A stretch of 64,000 bases of DNA from Gracilariopsis chorda (taxonomy: Eukaryota > Rhodophyta > Florideophyceae > Gracilariales > Gracilariaceae), in the NCBI GenBank assembly GCA_003194525.1, contig NBIV01000040.1, forward strand, positions 310,001-374,000. The letters are read 5' to 3'. Shown here one piece after another: positions 45,900 through 57,233 of this stretch. Within the stretch, counting starts at the first letter, position 1; each line of letters begins with the position of its first letter. The notes below the pieces were generated by a model. It had not been told where the DNA came from. It did no database searches and saw only the letters and a program-made list of their open reading frames with translations. The position numbers and the translations under genes are program-made.

Positions 45900-46433
45900 A
45901 ACTTCTAAGAGCGCTAGAATATCTTCATCATGTCGAATCCTGAAATGCTAGTCGAAATGCATCCGTAAGCACCGATACAATTCAACGCTTCAATAACGTC
46001 ATAGAATGGTTACCTGCTTTCTGGGATAGAGAGGAGGACATTTGATCGTGACGGTCACTGGTAACAGAAGTAACCCCGCTAAAGGGTACCCTTCGAGTCC
46101 CTAGTACCGGTTCATAGTCGCCTTGATGGAACAGCAATAGCGCAGTGCGTGATACGGTTCTAGCGCGAAGGCTGAGTCACGTATAGTGGGAGGGTATAGA
46201 AACCGCGGAGCATCGAAGAAGCGCTGCGTCCCATGCTTAGGGCATACCGCATTCTGTCGCCTGTACAAATGTTTCGAATTCTGCGTTGTCTTTTAAAGAC
46301 GAGTGGATTAGCAAGCGAGTCCGCATCTGAATCAGTAGCTTGAAACAGTAGCCATTGGAGGTAGAGGTTTACTCCAAAAATTCATACGTTCAAGTAGAAA
46401 CGGCGGGACGGTTTCGATGAGGTTTTATAGCGG
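45900..46433. other. Intergenic stretch, no gene seen
   Basis: About 530 bp lies between the four-pass membrane protein and the candidate small gene, which is convergent with it. It has GGTAAC and AAGTAACC words near 46,060-46,110. Nothing coding was recognised. Confidence 0.5.
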
Positions 46434-46850
46434 TCACTGGGAAACGTAAGAGACTGCAAGAACCCGGATGAATACTCCCACAACGAAAGCCACCAGCTTT
46501 TGTTTGTAGAAGCGTGAAGGAATCGAGTCTATGTTGTGAACTGCACGTATGGGTCCACCTAGCTCGATGTGAAGTTCAGAACGATTCACGGAAAGTGTGG
46601 CGTGAAGGATACGAGGCACACCAGATGAACCCATTTCCTCTTCAAGTCCTGTTCCAAATCCCGCAACCCCACCATCTCGAAACATAAGTATCTGCAATTG
46701 TCACGGACACAGGTAATTCGAAGAAGAGTGCGTAGGAAACGCGCACGTTGCGAAGCCCACAATTTTATTAGACTTGCTACTACGTTAACTTACAAGGAAG
46801 ACATCAAAGACACAACAATATACACATAAAGCCGGGGCTACAACTGCCAT
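46434..46850 (-). CDS. Candidate two-exon small membrane protein
   Basis: Proposed exon 1 is 46850-46794 (19 codons, MAVVAPALCVYCCVFDVFL), the intron 46793-46692 (102 bp, GTAAGT...TTGCAG) and exon 2 46691-46434, joined in phase 0 to give 104 residues. The N-terminus then reads as a signal-anchor, and the C-terminal 20 residues (KLVAFVVGVFIRVLAVSYVS) as a second membrane segment. Between them is a soluble stretch with GVPRILHATLSVNRSEL. Intron size and signals match the well-supported introns in this window. No homologous family was recognised, so the gene is a prediction. Confidence 0.45.
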
Positions 46851-47429
46851 TTTCGGAAGCGTCAGCATAACCCTCTGTTTTCAACATTCCGATTTGCGGT
46901 CAACTTCCCGTACAGAGAGCAGTTCTTGCTCGCAACAGGTTCAGGGGTACATATAGCGCAACGCGGTAATCGTAGAAGCGTTCTACATTTAGGTCCGGAC
47001 ATACGAACACCATATTCCGCGACGTGAGTTCGAACCACAAAAGCGCACCAGAGGCGAAAAAGGCGTGTATGGAGAGAACTGTGCGGAAAGAGATACAAAG
47101 CTGAAGGAATGCTACATGAGAAAGCTGTTTTCATGCCGCCCGCATTCTCCACATACCCTCCCACGCACTTCAAAAAGCTGTTAATACTATAATTCATTCA
47201 CATGTTTCTCGACTGGGCCAGATGTCGAAAAGCGATCCATGTCAACGAAGGAAAACGAGCGTGTTGAAATTACTAGGATACAAAAAGAAATAGATGCACA
47301 CACATGAAGATGTCCACAACATGCCACGGTCTTGTTGTAAAATAACAAACAATTCATGGAAGGTCCATGTAGGAATAACCTTACGTTCCAAGTCCACGAA
47401 ATCATTACATCTTGGTGGACCGATTCCAT
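46851..47429. other. Intergenic stretch, no gene seen
   Basis: About 580 bp holds the 3' side of the J-domain gene and the probable promoter of the candidate small gene. A 111-codon minus-strand frame at 46,862-47,197 has no recognisable features. Confidence 0.45.
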
Positions 47430-50285
47430 TCATCGAGCCATCATGAACACCCTTCCCATCGCCTGAATTCCGTGTGCCCTCTCACTCAAGACCTGATGTC
47501 TCGAGATTGCTGCCTCACCATGAGCGAGTGGAGGAAGAGGCCGGACCAATTGCGCTTCGATGCGCTCCTGATCTCGAAGTCTGTCACTCTTTTCGCGACC
47601 TTCTCTGCTGAGATATGATCCAATCCTCCTTCGATACTTGTGTTTATCGGGCAATGGGACGTCTGAAGCGAGCGGAGGGGAGAAGATGTCACTCTCTGCC
47701 ACGAGATCGCGACCAGAAAGCACAATCAGCAACACGTCTTCCAGAGTGGTTTCTATATCAATAATGGAGATCTTCCACATCATATCAATGGCATTCTCAG
47801 CCATTTCCACAGCAATTTTCTTCGCCTCTTCCTCCGAGATAAACCTGTGATCTCTTCCAGATCGCATCACACGATCATGCAGTTTCTTCTGTTTATCCAT
47901 CACACGACTGGCAGCACTCATAGCCTTATGATGTGATGCGAACTTGTGAGAGCGCATGGAGGCCTTGCGCATGACTGCCGAGATATTAAAAGGACGACTT
48001 TTGTCCAACAAATGTGTCGAGTGTTGCACGTATACATTGCCAACAGTTTGAAGCAAGTGGGGCCCGAAACTGGCTTCTCGCAACTTGTGCATCATGTGAT
48101 GTGTATTGCTGAGAAAGCCTTTCTTATCGCCATCGACCCACGGTTTGAGGAACTTGACCATCTCTAAGGCGAGCTTTCCGACCCGAGAGCGCTGAATACT
48201 GCTGAGTACGTCTTCAGTGGGTGTATTGCCGGTATCGTCCACGTTGCAGGCGAGACTTGCGACTTGCAGCTCACCAATGAGATGAACAAATTGATCAGAG
48301 CCGAATACCATAGCAAACAAAGTAGAGTGGTCAATATTACTCACACTGTTCTTCACCAAACCTCGGTCTCCATAGCGATCGTACACAGCGCGCGACTCCG
48401 GGTCAGACAAAACGCGATAAGCCTCTGCAAGTTTCTGAAACTTGTAGGTAGCCTGTTCATCTCCTGCATTCTTGTCCGGGTGGTACTTTCTAGCCAATTG
48501 ATAATAACTCTTCTTGATCATAGCTTCTGTGGCATCTCGCGGAACCTGCAAAAGCTCGTATAATTCCTTTCGACTCGTGAGAGATGAGCTTGAGGCGTCG
48601 GTATGATTGGAATTGAAAGCATCATTAGAAGAAGAGGGTATACCATTACTCTCCGCCTTGGTAGAAGCGGAAGCGGAGGCGGAAGCGGAGGCGGAAGCGG
48701 AGGCTGCAGCGGATGCAGAAGCGGATGCCGAAGCGGATGCAGAAGCGGATGCGAACGAATTAGACTTGACAAAGGCTCCCGTGGGACCCATTGAAGCGGC
48801 CCGTTGGTCAAAGCCTGAGAGTGAAGCAGCCAGATGACTGAAGGATGCGGTCTCAGCGGTAGGATTGGTACTGATGCGTTCCGAGGTAGCGCTCCTAGAT
48901 GAATTTCTGGAGAAGCGCAAACCGGTCATGGAGCGCGAGTCATCTGAACGGTGTGCACCGGGACGGTTTGCAGAGCGATTTCTGGAGGATAAGCGGCTGA
49001 TATTTCTGGAGATGCGCGATCTCGGTTGGGGGAGGTTGGAGAGTTGGGGAGGGGGAGGGGGCGTTTGTTCCAACTGAGAGGGGGATTGAAACGAGGTAGA
49101 GGTGGGGGGTTCAGAATCGGACTCGGCTCCCTCCTGGTCAATAACGTATTGAGAATCTCTGACGGCGTCGATGAGGGCTTTGGCGCGGGGACAATAATTG
49201 AGGCCGCGTTCAAAAGTGGCTTTCGCACGGGCTGGGCATGCATTTTGTAGGTGGGCGTTTCCGAGGGTGAACCATGCGAGCTCGGATTGGGGCTGGAGTT
49301 CGACGGCTTGACGGGCATCGGTAATTGCGGCATCGAAGGATGGGCGCTGGTCGGACTCGATGGCGTGGGCGAGGTGAGCTTGGCTTCTCGCGATGAGGGC
49401 GCGGAGATGGATGTGGGAGGGGGCGGGGGGATGTGCTTGAATGACGGAGGTGCAATGTTGTACAGCGCGTTGGTACTGTGCCACTTGTAGGGCTTCGGCG
49501 GCGAGGATGAGAGTTTGCTCGAAGGGGTTTTCAGAGGGTGAGGTGGGGGAGTGGGAGCGAGTGGTGGTGGATTTGGCGTTGGTCGTTGCGGTTGCGGATG
49601 CGTCGTGGGCGGGGATAGTGGAGGGGGAGGAGGAGGAGGAGGTGGTGGTGGTTTGAGGGGAAGTGGGGCGATTTAGACTGTGAGCATGGTGAACTTGTAC
49701 ATTTTGTGAGGGGGTTTGGGGAGACGGGGAGGAGGGAGCAGGTGGTTCTGCGAGAATGGCTTCGGCGACAAGGCGAAGGGCGGCGTCGAAGGGGCACTGC
49801 GCAAGGGCTTGGTGCAAAATTCGGGTGGCGGCTTGCATGTCTGCGGAGGCGTGGTACGCTGAGAAGAGGGCGAGCCAGACGGCGGGGAGTTGCGGAGCGG
49901 CACTGACGGCGCTGGCGGCGTCGCGAAGAGCGTGGGCTAAATGCTGTGAGGAGGAGCGGTTGCCGTGGGTGGAGAGTTGGTGCTGACGCATGTGAAGGGA
50001 GTGACGTTGTAACAAGTGGAACACTTGGGCGGGATGAGCGGGTGGTAAACTGGAGATAAGGGAATCGAGTTGACGGATTTGAGCGCGGGGGGAGGAGGGG
50101 GCGGGCGTTGCCATGGTGGGATGACTTGTGGGGGAGGGGGGGGGGGGGGGGGGGGTGGGGGGCGGAGGGGTGAGGGGATCGATAGTGGGGCAGGGAGTTG
50201 GGGGCGAGCCGACAGGGCGGCGAGATGTGAAGACGTGGTGCACAGCGAGGGTTTGCAGAGAAGGCAGCGCGCGGGCGCGAAGCAC
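47430..50285 (-). CDS. TPR and J-domain co-chaperone with DnaJ-X C-terminus
   Basis: 951 residues from the ATG at 50,285. Another ATG at 50,114 (MATPAPSSP, 894 residues) may be the true start, because the extra N-terminus runs through a 20-G tract read as proline. Residues about 90-180 and 265-360 are helical TPR-like repeats (AWFTLGNAHLQNACPARAKA). A Ser/Arg-rich stretch and an alternating Ala-Ser run at about 515-545 follow. The J domain is at about 575-640, with the catalytic HPD in ARKYHPDKN, which stimulates Hsp70 ATPase. Next comes a region resembling DnaJ-X (DRYGDRGLVKN, LFAMVFGSDQFVHLIGEL). DnaJ-X proteins are typical of plants, algae and fungi. The client is unknown. With the start at 50,285, the N-terminus (MLRARALPSLQTLAVHHVF) could be organelle-targeting. 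Confidence 0.85.
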   Translation of the reverse strand: MLRARALPSLQTLAVHHVFTSRRPVGSPPTPCPTIDPLTPPPPTPPPPPPSPTSHPTMATPAPSSPRAQIRQLDSLISSLPPAHPAQVFHLLQRHSLHMRQHQLSTHGNRSSSQHLAHALRDAASAVSAAPQLPAVWLALFSAYHASADMQAATRILHQALAQCPFDAALRLVAEAILAEPPAPSSPSPQTPSQNVQVHHAHSLNRPTSPQTTTTSSSSSPSTIPAHDASATATTNAKSTTTRSHSPTSPSENPFEQTLILAAEALQVAQYQRAVQHCTSVIQAHPPAPSHIHLRALIARSQAHLAHAIESDQRPSFDAAITDARQAVELQPQSELAWFTLGNAHLQNACPARAKATFERGLNYCPRAKALIDAVRDSQYVIDQEGAESDSEPPTSTSFQSPSQLEQTPPPPPQLSNLPQPRSRISRNISRLSSRNRSANRPGAHRSDDSRSMTGLRFSRNSSRSATSERISTNPTAETASFSHLAASLSGFDQRAASMGPTGAFVKSNSFASASASASASASASAAASASASASASASASTKAESNGIPSSSNDAFNSNHTDASSSSLTSRKELYELLQVPRDATEAMIKKSYYQLARKYHPDKNAGDEQATYKFQKLAEAYRVLSDPESRAVYDRYGDRGLVKNSVSNIDHSTLFAMVFGSDQFVHLIGELQVASLACNVDDTGNTPTEDVLSSIQRSRVGKLALEMVKFLKPWVDGDKKGFLSNTHHMMHKLREASFGPHLLQTVGNVYVQHSTHLLDKSRPFNISAVMRKASMRSHKFASHHKAMSAASRVMDKQKKLHDRVMRSGRDHRFISEEEAKKIAVEMAENAIDMMWKISIIDIETTLEDVLLIVLSGRDLVAESDIFSPPLASDVPLPDKHKYRRRIGSYLSREGREKSDRLRDQERIEAQLVRPLPPLAHGEAAISRHQVLSERAHGIQAMGRVFMMAR

Positions 50286-50347
50286 GCGACGGGCGGTGGT
50301 GAATGGCGCGGCGCGACGAAGGTGTGTTTGTGGGGGGGGGGGGGGGG
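50136..50347. repeat. Two long G tracts at the 5' end of the J-domain gene
   Basis: Uninterrupted G runs occur at 50,136-50,155 (20 bases) and 50,332-50,347 (16 bases) on the plus strand. The first is read as proline codons in the longer version of the J-domain protein; the second lies upstream. Such tracts can form quadruplexes and are prone to length change and to sequencing error. Confidence 0.8.
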
Positions 50348-52131
50348 CGCGGCGAAACGAAAGGGGTGCGCAATGTGCGGTGCCGCACGCGCCGTTGGCA
50401 CGAGTGAGAGCTGTGATGAGTGTAGCGATGTATCAGCCGCCGCCGCAACTTACAGCTGGCCGCGCCGCTGCCGCGCGGTCTGAGCCGCAACTGGCGCGGC
50501 CGCATTACACTGTTGGTGGCCGTCTCTGTTGGGGGCGCGCGTCGACAGCCACGCGGCGCCGTCTGCCGTGCCGCGCGGCGTGTAGACTTATATACATATC
50601 TATGTAAAGTTACTGTATAAGTATAGGTATGAGCAGCGTACCGTTGTACAACTTGTACCTTGATGCGATTTACACTTGTTGTGAGTGTGTGCGAGTTGCT
50701 CATGCACACTCCTGTCCGCGAGCGCCCTCACGTAGCGGCTATGCGCCGTAAACCCCTATCTATGATATACCGCCGTCGCTGTCGCCGTTGCTGCGCACGC
50801 CGCACGTCTCCGTAAATCGCCTGCCCGCCGTTTATTCCGCGTCGTTTATAAACACAGGTAACTTTAACCTAATTTACGTGCACATTCCGTCTCTCCTGTC
50901 GACTTGCGTCTGTGCTCATTACCAAGCGCACCTGCTCGTCCTCTACTGCCGCACCCGTACAAGTCACAACACAAAAAGTCCCCACTTTTCTCTTCCCCGT
51001 TCTCTCTTGCGAAAAAAGCTCAAACAGCTACAGCCCCGTACTGTACCGCGCGCCCAACCCTCCCGCATGCACACAACGCTCGTGCATGTCATCCGTCAAT
51101 CAATGCACCGTTCCGCGCGGACCATCCGCACTGGTCCTCGCTGCGGACGCTCCCTGTCTTGTAACTTACGCTACTTTGCATCCAAATTCCAACACCCCAA
51201 CTGTCCCGCCACCCCGCTTCCCCGCACATTCCATCATCCCCCTCGCCGCCCAACTACGTCATCATCACTTTGCATTATGATCACTTCAACACCTCTTTCA
51301 ACGACCATTAGCTTTACCATCATCGTGCTCCACCCCACCGCCTCACCTTGATACATTTTACTGTACAACTTCTCGTGTTCGCTTCGCCTTTCTCCGCCGA
51401 GAAAAGAAAGAAAAAAAAAAAAAACTGCCCTATGGCCATTCCCGAAACTGCACCCACAAATAATATCCCGCAGCCCTGCACCAATTATATCCCGCAGCTC
51501 AAAAGCGCCAATCTACACCCACTCACCTACCCTGCTACGTGTAGCTGGCAGCTACTAGCTGCATGCTGCACCCTTGTACTTTGTTCATCTCCACACTAAC
51601 ATCCTTCTTCGAGCTGCAATCAACACCACCAGTTAGAACCGTAACCAATCTCTACAATCCTCGTCCAGTCCCGCCAAACCGCTGTGCCAATACCGCCGGT
51701 ACTACTACTGCGCCCCACGCAGTTTGTGCCCGCCTGCAAAAAGCCCAGCATCATCGCCGTCCCCGTGTTCAAAACATATTGCCACTAAACTGAACCGGCT
51801 GGGCCCAATGCTGCATCTTTATCCACATAATCCCAAACTTCCCCACACACAATCTCTACGCCAGCACTTTTTTGCTCAATAACGCCCGCTTTGGCCTAGA
51901 ATAACCATTACCAACGCTTCTGTTTACACCGTATTCGCCCTTTTACAATCGCAGTCCTTGTTATTCGTATTGTACGCACTACGCATAGAAAACAAAACCA
52001 CGCACGCCACGCCCTTACACCCACCATCAATCACTCACAACCTTTCTCCATCCAACTGCTTAACGCCCTCAATTCGCACTGCCATCTACATCCCAACTGC
52101 CCCCTCGCCAGCCTAACCCTCGCCTTTCTAA
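50286..52131. other. Divergent intergenic region, C-rich, no gene supported
   Basis: About 1.85 kb lies between the head-to-head J-domain and GFAT genes. From about 50,750 to the GFAT start the plus strand is strongly enriched in C and A and poor in G, with many CACC/CCAAC words and a 16-A run at 51,408-51,423. A 187-codon frame at 50,788-51,351 reflects this composition and has no recognisable protein features. The region should carry both promoters. Confidence 0.5.
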
Positions 52132-54346
52132 ATGTGCGGAATATTCGGATATGCCAATTACGGGCTCTGCTCCGATACCCACAAGGTCCTCGACATCCTC
52201 GTTAATGGCCTTCGTCGTCTGGAGTACCGAGGCTATGACTCCGCGGGTCTGGCAATCAACGGAACCTCCCCGGCCGACGTCGTCATCGTAAAAGCAGTCG
52301 GATCCGTAGACAATCTTGAATCATCCGTCAACAAACTGCAGCAAACACGATTTGAACAGCCTGTACAACTTCCGTATCACGTCGGTGTTGCCCATACAAG
52401 GTGGGCTACTCATGGTGCTCCGAGTGTATTCAACTCGCATCCGCACACTTCGGATTCTTCTGGTCAGTTTGTTGTCGTGCACAATGGCATCATCACTAAC
52501 TTTAAACCCATCAAGGAAATGCTCACGTCCAAACACTTCGAATTCGACAGTGACACTGATACCGAGGTAATTGCAAAGCTACTCAAGTATCTGTACGACA
52601 CTGTTCGTGAAAATGGTGAGAAGCTCACTTTTCCTAGACTGGTCATGCATTTGGTGCATGCCATCGATGGAGCTTACGCACTGTTGATTCGTTCTACTGT
52701 TTATCCAAATGAGCTTGTTGCTTGTAAGGTTGGCTCTCCCCTTGTGCTCGGTCTCAAGCCGGCCGAACGAGAGCATATCTCTGTCATTCGCAGCTCTGCT
52801 CGTGACAGTCACTTGGGCAAGAAGACACCGGCTCGCATTCCGTCAGCGGAGGAGCTCTCCATTGATGGCTTTGACGGCGTTGAGTATTTTCTCAGTTCGG
52901 ATGCTAGCGCTCTCATCGAGCACACTGACAAGGTTGTGTACTTTGAGGACGATGATCTTGTCCACATTCGCAGCGATGGTCACCTTCGAATGTACAACAC
53001 TGGCGATTCTGAAACCACCCGAGGAATCGCTTCCAACAGAACGATTGCCACGCTTGACATGGAACTGGAGCAAATCATGAAGGGTTCGTATCCACATTTC
53101 ATGCTCAAAGAGATTTACGAACAACCCGAGTCGCTATTGCAGACCATGCGAGGCCGCGTGCTTATTAACTCGCAATCGGAAAACAAGACAAATGCCTTGC
53201 AGATCAAGTCCGACGTTCATTTGGGAGGAATCTCTCAACGACTGTCCGATTTTAAACGCTCCTCACGGATTATATTTGTAGCTTGTGGAACTTCCTTCCA
53301 TTCGTGCATTGCTGCTAGACAGGTCATGGAGGAGCTGACCGAACTTCCGGTTACCATTGAGCTTGCATCGGACTTCATTGACCGAAGGACACCTCTCTTT
53401 CGGTCTGACGTTTGCGTGTTTGTTTCGCAATCGGGAGAAACCGCTGACACTTTGGAGGCGTTGCGGTATGCAAAGAAATGTCAGGCTTTGACCGTTGGCG
53501 TTGTGAATGTTGTCGGAAGCAGTATTGCACGAATCACCGATTGCGGAGTACATCTTAACGCTGGTGCTGAAATCGGTGTAGCCTCAACCAAGGCCTACAC
53601 ATCTCAGATTATCACAATTGTTATTTTCGCACTTCAGCTCAGTCTCGATTCTAGATCCAAGCAGGTGAGACGAAAGGAGATTCACGACGCGTTACTAGCG
53701 CTACCTGCACTTGTGAAGAAGACGCTGACGGACCTTGACGAACATATGAAGGCAATCGCACAAAGGCTTCGAGACAATACGTCAATCTTGCTGTTTGGAA
53801 GAGGCTATCAGTATGCTACTTGCCTTGAAGGGGCGCTGAAAATCAAAGAATTGAGTTACATTCACACCGAGGGAATCCATGCTGGCGAGCTGAAGCATGG
53901 TCCACTTGCCCTGATCGACGAAAACATGCCAGTCATTCTGTTTGCAAGTCAGGATGCCTGTGCAAACAAGGTACAGAACGCGTTACATCAGCTAATGGCT
54001 CGGGGTGGAATTTCGAACATGATCATTATTGGTACTGAAGGTGATAGCAACCTTGAAGCGTTCCGAGACAAGGCGCAACTTGTTTTGGTACCACAAACTG
54101 TTGACTGTCTTCAATGTGTTTTGAGCATTATTCCAATGCAGTTGTTAAGCTATCATCTTACTGTTGCCAGAGGCTTGAATGTCGATCAACCAAGGTAAGT
54201 TGAACTTGTTTCAGAGCGTGAGCCTGATTTGGTAGCGCGTACTCCGTGACACTATCTGCTTTAAGTGAGAATTTGCTTTTCTAACCATCCGTATGTTCAT
54301 ACCCGTACTACACAGATCTTTGGCAAAGAGTGTCACTGTCGAATGA
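52132..54346 (+). CDS. GFA1: Glutamine:fructose-6-phosphate aminotransferase (isomerizing), two exons
   Basis: Exon 1 is 52132-54194, the intron 54195-54315 (121 bp, GTAAGT...CACAG) and exon 2 54316-54346, giving 697 residues. The product makes glucosamine-6-phosphate from fructose-6-phosphate and glutamine, the first and limiting step to UDP-GlcNAc, in the cytosol. Cys2 (MCGIFGY) is the N-terminal nucleophile of the glutaminase domain, with RLEYRGYDSAGLAI and HTRWATHGAPS nearby. Two SIS domains follow (QSGETADTLEALR, GVASTKAYTSQI, LKIKELSYIHTEGIHAGELK). Without the intron the protein would stop at DQPR; splicing adds SLAKSVTVE, which matches the invariant GFAT C-terminus needed to close the sugar site. 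Confidence 0.97.
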
Positions 54347-54604
54347 GAGCCAGAGACGTCTTGCTCTATATTGTGATTTACAGTTCAAAGCAGAAGAACA
54401 TGTGCGACAGAAAGGCCATTACGTTCTTCGCCTACTTGATATATAACTTGGAAATGACTACGGACGGATGCATCTCCGTTCACTAATCGTAATGCAGCTC
54501 TGCTCATGCAGTGCCCCTCTTCAAATTATTATATGGCTTTATGCGTCCTTTCAGTTGATATTAGAGAGAAGCAAAAATTCCGTCGCGCTCAGCCATCGGC
54601 GCCT

Positions 54605-55679
54605 TCACGTAGCCCAGAACGTAGCCCCATAAACGATGATGCCGAGAATTATTGCTGCGGCGCTTGTTCCAATGAGATTGAAATATCGCCATGGACGAGG
54701 TAATCTAGATGATTCAGAAATCCACGTTGAGACCGTACTCAAGGAGCCTCCAAGACCTGAGATAAGCGCCATCAAAACGAACTGCGTTTTCTGCGACACA
54801 TTGGAGTCAACATGCGTGCGTAGTGCAGCTACAATTGCGAGATCAAGAATCATGGCAGCCATGTTGGCGGCCAATGTCCCGAGGAAAAAGTTTTCTTTAA
54901 CGGAATTAAAGCGCGACAACCACCATCGAAACCACGCTCCGCAAGGCGCAAAGGCTCCGCATATCCACAAAAACCCACGGTCCCTTGTGGAGAAGTTGTC
55001 ATTGTCAATCACTGCGCCGACTATCACTGCAGAATATATGTCGACGAAAACAAACAATAGCACCAAGAAAGTCAAGACAACCGCCGAATTAGGTACAGAA
55101 GCTTCTGCATTTGGTATTCCGCTTCGCTGTGCGATGTTTTCAGAGGATGAACTTCGTTTTCTGTCTATCACATAAACGATGAAGTCTCCGATATCCTTGC
55201 CGAGCACTAAGGCACAAAACGCTACACAAATACCAAGAAACACGGATACAAATGCTTCAAGTCTCTGTCCTTCTACAAACATCCTAACAACTTGGAGATG
55301 CCAAGAAGCAAAGGCTGATTTGAATTGCAAGGAAGAGTGGTCGTAGTGTACAAGAGGTCAGAAACAGCGTCAGACAAAAAGGGGTTTCATGGAAGTCGTT
55401 CAACTTGATTCACTTACTTGTCACGGAACCAGCAAGTCCTGTTGAGATGGATATGCTGAGCCAATCCGGATATGAGAACCTTTGCTTCCATGATTCGTGA
55501 GCACCAAGAATCATGCAACCCAAGACATTCGCGGGCATGTCGATGAATAGCGCATCTCGTGATGAAGTGATATCCGCTAAGTCTTCATCAAACAATCTGT
55601 TCACAAGGAGTCGAAGTACTACTCCGACAATGGCGGCAATGCCAATGCCAAGGACTTTGGACGCGATTTGAAGTTTCAT
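54605..55679 (-). CDS. FEX1: FEX-type fluoride exporter (fused CrcB domains), two exons
   Basis: Exon 1 is 55679-55418, the intron 55417-55315 (103 bp, GTAAGT...ATCAG) and exon 2 55314-54605, giving 323 residues. Splicing unites GLAGSVT with TFASW to make the family signature G-x-x-G-S-x-T-T-F-x-S-W of the first domain. The second domain carries GLGGSLSTVSTW at about residues 274-285. The GxxxR motif occurs in both halves (GVVLRLL and GAWFRWW), and the Asn-containing helix reads ANVLGCMILG in the first. Eukaryotic FEX proteins are two CrcB repeats fused through a linking helix, and export fluoride at the plasma membrane. An upstream GTG-started extension is not needed. The gene is convergent with GFAT, with 258 bp between stop codons. 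Confidence 0.92.
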
Positions 55680-57233
55680 CCGTTCTTCAGAGGGCACTTT
55701 TTACGTTACAATTCTTTGAACCGAAGAAGGACTAGTTGGTCATCGTGTCTCTTTCACATCGTTATGGTGCAAACATTGTGAAACCCCTGTTCAGACCGTT
55801 GTACTTTGTTGAGGCTATAAGGTGTCCCAATGCCCTTCGAGATCGAGAGCACGCGATGTGGAGATATAAATGACTACGAGAGAGAGAGGGGGGAGCAATA
55901 AACCAATCTTTGTTACATGTGCGGACAAGCTGGCACGGCATGTGACGATCGGATGTGTTGGAGAAAGGATGGCGGTTTGAGTGGCTTCACCTCCATAAAA
56001 AATCCTACAGAAGGAATACAAGGGTAGAAGGACAACCCTTCATAGACTACCGACCCGTAGAGAACAACCAAACGCCGCCAAAGTTGGGCAACTGGAACAG
56101 CAATGCATGGCGCTTGAAGGATTGATGAGTAGCAAGTCCCATCGTGAACAAGGTCCTAACGGACTACGAGACTCAATCTCGAGGATGCTCGCTGTTACTC
56201 GGAGGTGTCAAAGGTGTCGTGGCCCATCTAAAGTGCGGGATAAGCTTTGCGCTTGTATTAATAGTACGGCGGTAAGGGGTCACGGGGGAACCACATGTAC
56301 TATTCCACCTGTCAAGGTGTGCCGAGTCGGCACTGCCGAACGTAGCCTACAAAGCTCCTGAACCCACGGAGCCTAACCTACTAGAGCTAGAAGTCGGAAT
56401 GAGCGCTCATACAGTAATAAGCAACAACTAGCACCACCAACTAGAGGGCTCGCACTGCAATCATTGCGGCAGGAAGTAATCGTGAGTGAAACCTCATTCT
56501 TTCCTCTGGTCGCTGCAACAGAGTGGCTGCTACTTTGGGACAAAATGTTAGAAGGATAGAAAGACTAACATTATACTGATAGTAGCCTTATTACGTTCTA
56601 CCTTTGGTGTGTTATGGCATTCCTAAGCTTTCCTTCGAAGGAAAGGGCAGTGATTGTGAGCTGTATACAAAATGGACAGACGAGTCTCTGGACAAGATCG
56701 GAGTTATACAATCAGTAATCAAGTGTGCCGGCTGTTTTCTGTAAAGTTTGGCGCCTGCCTTTTGAAGGAAGAAGTCGTACCTGTCCACCTCGCTTCACAA
56801 AGATGGAAAAATGGCGACGCTTTTTGCTATTGCCCCCCAACACAGGCAGCTCCTTCCGAACTTCAAGTTGGAGTCTCTAAACAACAGATTCTCCGATGGG
56901 GGTCAGCAGCTCTATGCGCAAGGTGTAAGCAATGGTGGTTCCTTGCGATGCCATCTAATCATACATCCCCGGCATTCTCCTCTACAGTGACCTGGTGAAC
57001 GTGAGGAAGATGAAGTGCACCTTGAGGAGAGCACTTGAAGCAGGTGATTGTTTCGAAATACGGAGAGAACGCAGGAGATAACAAGGCACGATGCAATTAC
57101 GAGACGGGATTGTTGAACACAGAAACAAGGCATACGAGCGCGTTCAACCTGCAGTGGCGTTTCCATCAGTGTGAAGGTTGACATTCATTGAATTCGAGAT
57201 CATCGCTGACAAGAAGCAACGTGTGCAAATTAG
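55680..57233. other. Intergenic stretch, no gene supported
   Basis: About 1.55 kb lies between the FEX promoter side and the 3' end of the Sel1 gene. Frames of up to 108 codons occur (for example 56,672-56,998) but show no family features. A (GA)n-like run lies at 55,876-55,891. Confidence 0.5.

Noticed and set aside
46862-47197. A 111-codon minus-strand frame
   Set aside because: No features were recognised; it lies in the presumed 5' flank of the candidate small gene.
49531-50709. A 392-codon minus-strand frame overlapping the J-domain gene
   Set aside because: It is the shadow of the J-domain coding sequence in another frame: a Pro/Arg/Ser-rich product from GC-rich DNA, with no domain.
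50788-51351. A 187-codon plus-strand frame between the J-domain and GFAT genes
   Set aside because: It is explained by the C-rich, G-poor composition of the region, has several overlapping frames of similar length, and shows no domain.
56672-56998. A 108-codon plus-strand frame
   Set aside because: No family features, no neighbouring splice signals that extend it convincingly.
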